13,967 bases of DNA, taken from assembly GCA_964235615.1 (NCBI GenBank), contig CAXSEE010000115.1:1-13967 (forward strand). Reading direction: 5' to 3'. Below the pieces are notes generated by a model that made no database searches, was not told the origin of the DNA, and saw only the letters and a program-made list of their open reading frames with translations. Source of the stretch: Lichenicoccus sp964235615. Its GTDB lineage: Bacteria; Pseudomonadota; Alphaproteobacteria; Acetobacterales; Acetobacteraceae. Of this stretch, positions 6,889-13,967 are shown piece after piece (the first letter of the stretch is position 1; each line of letters starts with the position of its first letter). A program made the translations under genes and the position numbers.

Positions 6889-7011
6889 GCCCTGATCTCC
6901 CCTGCCCGCTCGCAGGATAATCCGGATCGTGTTGGATCGTGACCCCAATTCAGACGCCGGCGGCTGATCTGTGCCATGGTTTGACCGACATTGTCGGGAC
7001 TGGAGGACAGG
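6889..7011. promoter_or_regulatory. Divergent intergenic region between lipoprotein and nnrU-like genes
   Basis: This 123-base region must hold both promoters. Seen directly: a direct repeat GGATCGTG at 6924-6931 and again at 6934-6941, 10 bases apart (one helical turn); and a 13-base palindrome CCGACA-T-TGTCGG at 6985-6997, just before the nnrU-like ribosome site. A GATAAT at 6916-6921 resembles a -10 box on the plus strand, but no matching -35 box is visible. I see no clear FNR/NnrR-type site (TTGAT-N4-ATCAA). Confidence 0.4.
7002..7007 (+). promoter_or_regulatory. Ribosome binding site deciding the nnrU-like start
   Basis: GGAGGA ends 4 bases before ATG 7012. It argues against the in-frame TTG at 6991, which lies upstream of this site and has no good Shine-Dalgarno of its own. 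Confidence 0.7.
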
Positions 7012-7707
7012 ATGACGGAGTTCGGCCCGCTGACGCTTGCGGCAGTTGTTTGGGTCGCCGTGCATGTCGGCATCGCCGGCACGCGCGTGCGGCGCACCGT
7101 GGCCGCACGGATCGGCGACAACGGGTTCCGGGGGTTGTTCTCCCTGCTGTCGGTAGCCGCGATCACCGCCCTGGTGATGACCTACCGGCATGCCCGCCTC
7201 GGCGACAGGACGCAGTTGTGGATCGCGCCCTCCTCGCTCGGCTGGCTGCTCGTCCTGCTCATGGCATTCGCCTTTACGTTGCTGATCGGTGCCGTCACGG
7301 TGCCGAACCCGACCGCGGTCGGCGGCGAGCGCGTGCTCGGGCAGGAGCCGCGCGGACTGCTGCGCATCACCCGCCACCCGATGCTCTGGTCCTTCGCGAT
7401 CTGGTCTACGGTTCACATCATCGGCAACGGGGATCTGGTATCGCTCCTGTTCTTCGGGGCATTCGGGCTTACCGCGCTGGTCGGCATGCCCTCGATCGAC
7501 CGCAAGCTGGCGAGCCGCGACCCGCAAGGGTGGTCGCAACTGGCCAAGGTGACGTCGATCCTGCCGTTCGCGGCCATTCTTGCCGGACGCAACCGGCTTA
7601 TGCTCCGCGAGATCGGCTGGATCGCACCCCTGGCCGGTCTCGCGCTGTGGGCAGCGTTGCTCCTGTTGCATCCGCGGCTGTTCGGCGTCTCGCCGCTGCC
7701 GGGTTGA
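7012..7707 (+). CDS. NnrU family membrane protein
   Basis: 231 residues with about six hydrophobic segments (roughly 6-24, 40-58, 75-95, 122-138, 140-160 and 203-220), so an inner-membrane protein. The diagnostic NnrU motif is ITRHPMLWSFAIWSTVHII followed by GNGD at about 119-141, containing the conserved His122-Pro pair; PNPTAV and GMPSIDRKL are also typical. NnrU is named from denitrifier nitrite/nitric oxide reductase clusters, where it affects expression or maturation of nitric oxide reduction, and the fold is related to isoprenylcysteine methyltransferases. Many NnrU-family genes lie away from denitrification genes, as here, so a nitric oxide role is not supported by context. It reads convergently with lutC, with only 17 bases between their stops and no visible terminator. 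Confidence 0.88.
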   Translation: MTEFGPLTLAAVVWVAVHVGIAGTRVRRTVAARIGDNGFRGLFSLLSVAAITALVMTYRHARLGDRTQLWIAPSSLGWLLVLLMAFAFTLLIGAVTVPNPTAVGGERVLGQEPRGLLRITRHPMLWSFAIWSTVHIIGNGDLVSLLFFGAFGLTALVGMPSIDRKLASRDPQGWSQLAKVTSILPFAAILAGRNRLMLREIGWIAPLAGLALWAALLLLHPRLFGVSPLPG

Positions 7708-7724
7708 ACCGAGAAGATCGCGCC

Positions 7725-8305
7725 CTATCGCAGCAACAGGACGCTCAGTGCCCGCACGCCCTGCGCGCCATGGATCAGCACGCCCTCGATGTCCGCTGTC
7801 GCGGAAGGGCCGGTCTGCAGCACCAGGTAATGCCCCTGATGAAATTCCGGACGCTCGTAGGCGCGATGCAGGTTCTCGACGATATCGGCGGGATCGAGCA
7901 GGATCAGCAGGCGCTGCGCGAGATAGCCGATCGAGTTGACGCCGAGATCACGCGCCAGCAACGCCACCGACCCGGTTTCGGCCACGCCGAAGCTGGCACG
8001 CAATACCGCAAGGTCCACATCCTGCAGCGATGCCGGGGGCGCATCCGCAAGGTCGCGGTTGCCGGGCAGGTCAGGCACCATCGAGGCAACCACGCCGGCC
8101 TGCGCGATCATGTCGCGCGCCGGTAGCCATGGATCTCCTGGCGGTCCGGGTTGGAGCAGCTTGCCGCCCATCTGCGCGAGGCGGCGGGTGAACTCCGCCA
8201 CCAGATCCAGGTCGGGACCGTCGGCAAAGAACGGGATGCTCGGCGCTTCTGCCACGGCCGACGGACGGTTGCGGCGGATTGCACCCAGTATGTCGTCGCG
8301 TGCGC

Positions 8306-8309
<4 letters not shown>
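7725..8309 (-). CDS. lutC: Lactate utilization protein C (LutC/YkgG family)
   Basis: 194 residues. The start is TTG 8309, which overlaps the lutB stop as TTGA; the protein then reads SARDDILGAIRRNRP, a normal LutC beginning, so TTG is the likely true start. The body contains the family pattern with the LRASFGVAETGSVALLARD stretch and a late HLIVL-like segment around the GHYLVLQTGPSATADIEG stretch. LutC is the third subunit of the LutABC system, which oxidises L-lactate to pyruvate in the cytoplasm; it has no iron-sulfur motif itself. Position as the last gene after lutA and lutB matches Bacillus subtilis order. The stop is TAG 7725-7727, and no terminator hairpin is visible before the convergent nnrU-like gene. 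Confidence 0.93.
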
Positions 8310-9780
<1,471 letters not shown>

Positions 9781-9784
<4 letters not shown>

Positions 9785-10542
9785 CTGTCCAGCATGGGTG
9801 TGTTCAGCATGGTTGTGTTCAGCATGGTTGTGTTCAGCACTTGGGCAATATGCACGTAGCGCAGCGCCGTTCCCTGGCGCGCGGCGCATCCGGCCTGGTG
9901 CATCAGGCACGACATGTCCGCCGACACCACGAACTCGGCGCCCGACTTCTGCTGGCGCGACACCTTGTCGTATCCCATCTGCGCCGACACCGCTTCCTCC
10001 GTCACCGAGAAGGTGCCGCCGAACCCGCAGCACTCGTCGGCCCGCTCGGTTTCCACCAGTTCCAGCCCCGCCACATGCGAGAGCAACGCCCGCGGCTTGG
10101 AAAAGAACGGCACGTTTAGCTCCGGCACCGGCTCGTGATCCAGGCTGCGCAATGCCGTGCAGCTGTTATGCAATGTCACGCGGTGCGGGAACGACGCTGG
10201 CGGCAATGCCGAAACCCCCACCACGTCATGCAGAAACTCGACCAGCTCATAAGTATGGTCGGCAATGTCCCGCGCAATGCCGGACTTGTTGCGGACCTGG
10301 TGCACGCAGCTCGCGGAGGGACAGACCACCGCATCGAAACCCGCAAAGTTGCGCTCGAACAGCCGCTCCACCGGCTCGCACTCGGCGGTGAAGCCGCTGT
10401 TGCCCATCGGCTGGCCGCAGCAGGTCTGCTGCGGGGGATACTCGACACGATGACCGAGCTTTTCCAGCAGCTCCAGCGTGGCGATGCCGACATCGCGGTA
10501 GAACATGTCGATGAAGCAGGGGATGAACAGGCCGATGCGCAT
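9781..10542 (-). CDS. lutA: Lactate utilization protein A, CCG-domain (Fe-S) protein (LutA)
   Basis: 253 residues from ATG 10542, 8 bases after the rhaI stop. The start MRIGLFIPCFID is standard. Two CCG domains are visible: Cys9, Cys41-Cys42-Gly, Cys74 and Cys79 in the first, and Cys128, Cys171-Cys172-Gly, Cys212 and Cys219 in the second, so the cysteine sets that bind iron-sulfur clusters look complete. LutA is the GlpC/HdrB-like subunit of the L-lactate oxidising complex. The C-terminus is unusual: after HIAQV the protein ends in LNTTM, LNTTM, LNTPM and LDR, encoded by a 15-bp tandem repeat, whereas family members normally end soon after the HIAQ region. There is no strong Shine-Dalgarno before ATG 10542, so coupling to rhaI is likely. 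Confidence 0.94.
9793..9837. repeat. 15-bp tandem repeat, three copies, in the lutA 3' end
   Basis: On the plus strand the units are CATGGGTGTGTTCAG (9793-9807), CATGGTTGTGTTCAG (9808-9822) and CATGGTTGTGTTCAG (9823-9837); the last two are identical and the first differs at one base. On the coding strand they add five residues each to LutA. Because the unit is a multiple of three, copy-number change would keep the frame. The array ends 8 bases before the lutB ATG. Confidence 0.9.
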
Positions 10543-10550
10543 GAGCCGGA

Positions 10551-11867
10551 CTATACGATGCCGCCGCCACCGCCGCGACGCTTCGGACGGCTCTCGGCAC
10601 AGGCGGCGCGATAGCCGCTGGCACGATAGGCCGCGAGAGGATCGATCGCAGCACCCTTGTGCATCCGCGCCATCGCCAGGATCGGCGAGACGTCGGTCAC
10701 GAAGGCGCGCTTGAAGCACTGGTTGGCCATCATCGCGTCGTTGGCGTCCTGGAAGCCGGCCAGCGCCCGGCGATCGACCAGCAGTGCCTGGGCATAGGCG
10801 CGCTGGATCTCGATGGTGCTGCTGATCAGGCTCTCGATCGGGTCGGTGACGTTGTGCGACTGGTCGATCATGTAGGCGGGCGCACGGTCGAAGCGATGCT
10901 CCTGCTCGGCCTCGACCAGCTCGTTGAACACCAGGAACAGCCGGTACGGGTCGATCGCGCCGGCATCGAGATCGTCGTCGCCGTATTTGCAGTCGTTGAA
11001 GTGGAACCCGGCAAGCTTGCGGGCATGGATCAGGCGGGAGACGATCATCTCGATATTCACGTTCGGTGCGTGATGCCCGAGATCGACCAGGCAGCGGGCC
11101 TGCGGGCCGACCGCCTGCGCCGCCAGCAACGACGAGCCCCAGTCCTGGATGACCGTGGCATAGAAGGCCGGCTCGTACATCTTGTGCTCGAGATACAGGG
11201 TCCAGTCCGGCGGCAGCTCGGCGGCAATGGCCCTGGCGCTGTCGATGTAGCGCTCGAAGGCGCGATACAGGCTGGACTGGCCGGGGAAGTTGGCGCCGTC
11301 GCCGATCCAGATGGTCAGCGCCTTGGCGCCGAGGGCCTCGCCACGCCGTATGCAATCGACGTTGTGGGCGATCGCCTGGGCGCGCACCGCCGGATCGGTG
11401 TGGGTCAGGCTGCCGAACTTGTAGGACAGCGGATGCGCGCCATGGTCCGGATGATCCTGGAAGCTGTTCGAGTTGACCGCATCGAAATGCATGCCGAGAT
11501 GTTCCGTGCGCGCGCGCAGGGCGGCGACGTCGTCGACCTCGTCCCAGGGGAAGTGCGGCGAGATGCCGGGGGTGGCGCCGGTCAGCGCATGCACCACCGC
11601 GCAATCCTCGATCTTGTCATGGATCGAGGCCGGCTCTCCGGCGCCTGGAAAACGGGCGAAGCGGGTGCCTCCGGTGCCGGTGCCCCAGGATGGCAGGGCA
11701 ACGGCGAACTTCTGGACGGCGTCGGTGATCTTGGCAATGCCGATGCCGCGCCTGGCGAGCTGCGACCCGAGCTGGTTATAGTCATGGATCAGCGCGGTTT
11801 CGAGCGGACGGTTCTGAATGGCGCGGAAGTCTCCGTCCGCCGGCCGGATGTGGGCGATGCTGTCCAT
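10551..11867 (-). CDS. rhaI: L-rhamnose isomerase, RhaI type
   Basis: 438 residues, close to the roughly 430 of the rhizobial and Pseudomonas stutzeri enzymes and distinct from E. coli RhaA. It should convert L-rhamnose to L-rhamnulose in the cytoplasm with divalent metal. The TIM-barrel metal ligands can be placed: Glu227 in LYLEHKMYEP, Asp262 in LVDLGHHAPNVNIEM, His289 in GFHFND and Asp335 in MIDQSHN; the spacing is the same as that remembered for the P. stutzeri structure, and His265, Asp297 and Asp299 fit its catalytic metal site. The last ten residues are a basic then Gly-rich tail (KRRGGGGGIV) that looks non-conserved. AGGGAG at 11877-11882 is a good Shine-Dalgarno 9 bases before ATG 11867. 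The gene follows rhaD by 18 bases and precedes lutA by 8. Confidence 0.95.
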   Translation of the reverse strand: MDSIAHIRPADGDFRAIQNRPLETALIHDYNQLGSQLARRGIGIAKITDAVQKFAVALPSWGTGTGGTRFARFPGAGEPASIHDKIEDCAVVHALTGATPGISPHFPWDEVDDVAALRARTEHLGMHFDAVNSNSFQDHPDHGAHPLSYKFGSLTHTDPAVRAQAIAHNVDCIRRGEALGAKALTIWIGDGANFPGQSSLYRAFERYIDSARAIAAELPPDWTLYLEHKMYEPAFYATVIQDWGSSLLAAQAVGPQARCLVDLGHHAPNVNIEMIVSRLIHARKLAGFHFNDCKYGDDDLDAGAIDPYRLFLVFNELVEAEQEHRFDRAPAYMIDQSHNVTDPIESLISSTIEIQRAYAQALLVDRRALAGFQDANDAMMANQCFKRAFVTDVSPILAMARMHKGAAIDPLAAYRASGYRAACAESRPKRRGGGGGIV

Positions 11868-11876
11868 CGACGCTTT

Positions 11877-11882
11877 CTCCCT
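11877..11882 (-). promoter_or_regulatory. Ribosome binding site for rhaI
   Basis: On the minus strand AGGGAG lies 9 bases before ATG 11867, inside the 18-base gap between rhaD and rhaI. It supports the chosen rhaI start. Confidence 0.75.
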
Positions 11883-11885
11883 GAA

Positions 11886-13964
11886 TCAACGACTGAAGGA
11901 CGGGGCGTGGCCGGCATCGACGTTGATGATGTTGCCTGTCGACTTGCCCGAACGTGCCTCGGTGGCGAAGAAGGCGACGGCCTCCGCGATATCCTCCGGA
12001 TAGACGCCGCGCTTGAGCAGGGAACGCCCGATATAGACGTGTTCCAACTCCTCCCGGGTGGTCTTGTTGGACGCGGCGCGCTGGTCCCCCCACTCGCCCT
12101 GCCAGATCCGTGATCCGCGCAGCACGGCGTCGGGATTGACCACGTTGGCGCGTATGCCCAGTGGCGCACCTTCCAGGGCCAGGCAGCGCGCGAGATGCAC
12201 TTCCGAGGCCTTGGCCACGCAATAGGCGGAAGCACCCGGGGAGGCAACCATGGCGTTCTTGGAAGCCACCACCACGATCGCGCCACCGGTGGACTGCGCC
12301 TTCATCTGCCGGAAGCTCTCCCGCGTGACCAGGAAATAACCCGTCGAGAGGATGCTCATGTTGCGGTTCCACAGCGCCAGCGACGTGTCCTCGATCGGTG
12401 CCGCCGAGGCGATGCCGGCGTTGGAGACGCAGATGTCGATGCCGCCGAACGCCCGTGCCGCGTCCGCATGCAGCGCGATCACGCTCTCCTCATCGGTCAC
12501 GTCGACCCACAGCCCGGCGGCGCTGTCGGCGCCGAATGCTGCGTGCATGGCGGCGGTCGCTTCGGACAGCGCCGCCCGGTCGATGTCGCACAGCACGACG
12601 CAGGCGCCATCGCTGGCCAGCCGCCGCGCCGTCGCCAGCCCGATGCCGCCGGCGCCGCCGGTGATCAGCGCCACCTTGCCGGCCAACGCGCGGGGCTTCG
12701 GCATCCGTTGCAGCTTGGCCTCCTCCAGCAGCCAGTATTCGATATCGAACGCCTCCTGCTCGGGCAGGCCGCAATAGCGCGAGACGCCGGAAGCGCCGCG
12801 CATGACGTTGATGGCGTTGACGTAGAACTCGCCGGCGATGCGCGCGGTGGATTTGTCGACGGCGAAGGTGATCATGCCGACGCCAGGCACCAGATACACC
12901 ACCGGGTTCGGGTCGCGCATGGCCGGCGAGTTCGGCCGCCTGCAGCGCTGGTAATAGGCCGCGTAATCGTGTCGATAGGCCTCGATCGCCTGTGCCAGAT
13001 CGGTATCGGCGTGCAGCACCAGCGGACGGATCTTGGTGCGCAGGAAATGATCCGGGCAGGAGGTGCCCATCGGCGCCAGCTCGGCCAAGGCGTGGCTGCA
13101 GACGAACTCCAGCACGACGGGGCTGTCGTCGAAATGGCCGACGCGGGTTACGTATCGGTCGCCTTCGCGTTGCGCGATCAGCCCGCGTATGCGCGGCATC
13201 ATTTCGGCGGCGATGGCGTGGCGCTGCTCCGGCTCCGACGGCACCACCTTCCCGCCTCCGAACGCGGCACGCCCGCGGGTCCGCTCCGCCAGCCATTCGG
13301 TGGCGCGATTGATGGTGCCGATCGTGGTGTCGTAGCAGTCCTTCTGCGTCTGTCCCCAGGTGAACAACCCATGCGCGCCGAGCACGACGCCGCGGGCCTC
13401 GGGGTTCCGCTCCACGAACCGCTTCAGCCAGACGCCGAGCTCGAAGCCGGGACGACGCCAGGGCACCCAGCCGATGCTTTGCCCGAAGATCTCGCGTGTC
13501 AGCGCCTCGCCATCGGCCGAGGCGGCAATGGCGATGATCGCGTCAGGATGCACATGATCGACATGCGGATGCTTGATCAGCCCGTGCAACGGCGTGTCGA
13601 TGCTGGTGGCGCGCGGATTGAGGTTGAAGGTCAGGTGCGGATAGAGGGCAACCATATCGTCCTCATGCTCCGGACCGCGATACAGCGACTGCGCCGCCAG
13701 CAGCTTGTCCAGGTACAGGGTCGAGAAGCCGTCCAGTTTCATGCTGCCGATATCGCCGCCGGAGCCCTTCACCCACAGCACCGTCACGGTCTCGCCGCTC
13801 AGCGGATCGACTGTCGGCAGCTTGGACGAGGTGTTGCCGCCGCCATAGTTGGTGACCCGCTTGTCCGAACCGAGCAGGTTCGAGCGGTAGAGCAGCAACG
13901 CCTCCGGAGAAAGGCCGCGGGCGTGGGCGTCATCCCAACGATTCGGCAGAAGTTCGGCGTCCAT
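11886..13964 (-). CDS. rhaD: Bifunctional rhamnulose-1-phosphate aldolase / short-chain (L-lactaldehyde) dehydrogenase
   Basis: 692 residues from ATG 13964, near the usual 690-700. Residues about 10-400 form a class II aldolase/adducin domain: YRSNLLGSDKRVTNYGGGN (26-44), KGSGGD (66-71), a His-rich HVDHVHPDA with His137 and His139, and GAHGLFTWG with His198, the likely zinc ligands. Residues 428-692 form a short-chain dehydrogenase: TGGAGGIG (435-442), NAG (515-517), Ser568 and Tyr581-x3-Lys585. The aldolase half splits L-rhamnulose 1-phosphate to DHAP and L-lactaldehyde; the dehydrogenase half oxidises L-lactaldehyde to L-lactate. The same fusion is called RhaEW in some reconstructions and RhaD in rhizobia. 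It heads the visible part of the operon, 18 bases before rhaI. Only three bases of sequence lie upstream, so a slightly earlier start and the promoter cannot be judged. Confidence 0.94.
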   Translation of the reverse strand: MDAELLPNRWDDAHARGLSPEALLLYRSNLLGSDKRVTNYGGGNTSSKLPTVDPLSGETVTVLWVKGSGGDIGSMKLDGFSTLYLDKLLAAQSLYRGPEHEDDMVALYPHLTFNLNPRATSIDTPLHGLIKHPHVDHVHPDAIIAIAASADGEALTREIFGQSIGWVPWRRPGFELGVWLKRFVERNPEARGVVLGAHGLFTWGQTQKDCYDTTIGTINRATEWLAERTRGRAAFGGGKVVPSEPEQRHAIAAEMMPRIRGLIAQREGDRYVTRVGHFDDSPVVLEFVCSHALAELAPMGTSCPDHFLRTKIRPLVLHADTDLAQAIEAYRHDYAAYYQRCRRPNSPAMRDPNPVVYLVPGVGMITFAVDKSTARIAGEFYVNAINVMRGASGVSRYCGLPEQEAFDIEYWLLEEAKLQRMPKPRALAGKVALITGGAGGIGLATARRLASDGACVVLCDIDRAALSEATAAMHAAFGADSAAGLWVDVTDEESVIALHADAARAFGGIDICVSNAGIASAAPIEDTSLALWNRNMSILSTGYFLVTRESFRQMKAQSTGGAIVVVASKNAMVASPGASAYCVAKASEVHLARCLALEGAPLGIRANVVNPDAVLRGSRIWQGEWGDQRAASNKTTREELEHVYIGRSLLKRGVYPEDIAEAVAFFATEARSGKSTGNIINVDAGHAPSFSR

Positions 13965-13967
13965 GCG

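Noticed and set aside
6991..7011. TTG 6991 as start of the nnrU-like gene
   Set aside because: It lies upstream of the strong GGAGGA at 7002-7007, which fits ATG 7012, and adds seven residues not expected in the family.
6889..7671. Minus-strand open frame extending the lipoprotein far upstream across the nnrU-like gene
   Set aside because: It is charged, low-complexity antisense sequence; ATG 6888 has its own Shine-Dalgarno and begins a proper lipoprotein signal.
9785..10033. Upstream extension of the lutB frame giving a His-rich AEHNH repeat that might look metal-binding
   Set aside because: This is the 15-bp repeat read in the wrong frame inside lutA; it offers no ATG there, and the ATGA overlap at 9784 is a better lutB start.
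10543..11604. Extension of the lutA frame back through rhaI
   Set aside because: It overlaps rhaI out of frame; MRIGLFIPCF at 10542 is the standard LutA beginning.
10659..12113. Long plus-strand open frame antisense to rhaI and the end of rhaD
   Set aside because: Low-complexity Arg/Gly/Val/Asp-rich shadow; rhaI and rhaD on the other strand carry full active sites.

Overview
The window is about 14 kb of gene-dense, GC-rich DNA with very short intergenic gaps and genes that often overlap by 4 bases. Codon use, gene content (rhizobial-type RhaD/RhaI, LutABC, NnrU, a TOBE/Mop molbindin, an S9A oligopeptidase) and protein style suggest a chromosomal segment of an alphaproteobacterium, possibly Acetobacteraceae. 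The family-level placement is a guess from protein style, not a test. I see no rRNA, tRNA, CRISPR array, insertion sequence or phage gene.

Left part (1-4869, plus strand): a compact run made of the end of a molybdate-binding TOBE-domain protein, an exported prolyl-oligopeptidase-family serine peptidase, a Xi-class glutathione transferase (glutathionyl-hydroquinone reductase type), an aldo/keto reductase and a Nudix-like protein. Gaps are 3, 7 and 13 bases, then a 4-base GTGA overlap, so these look co-transcribed. Apart from a loose redox/detoxification theme, no common pathway is evident.

Middle part (4870-7707): a plus-strand gene for an exported or membrane-anchored protein with an Mrr-like C-terminal nuclease fold whose usual catalytic lysine position reads His, preceded by a clear palindrome. 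It converges on a minus-strand pair, a 57-residue lipoprotein and a short-chain dehydrogenase whose start codon is not a normal ATG. A 123-base divergent intergenic region with small repeats separates these from a plus-strand NnrU-family membrane protein.

Right part (7725-13964, minus strand): one operon read rhaD-rhaI-lutA-lutB-lutC. RhaI isomerises L-rhamnose to L-rhamnulose. After phosphorylation by a kinase not in the window, the N-terminal aldolase half of RhaD splits L-rhamnulose 1-phosphate into DHAP and L-lactaldehyde. The C-terminal dehydrogenase half would oxidise L-lactaldehyde to L-lactate, and the iron-sulfur LutABC complex would oxidise L-lactate to pyruvate. The operon thus encodes a route from rhamnose to two central metabolites, with the lactate step built in. 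lutA carries an in-frame 15-bp tandem repeat at its 3' end, immediately before the lutB start. The operon promoter, the kinase, the transporter and any regulator would lie beyond base 13967.
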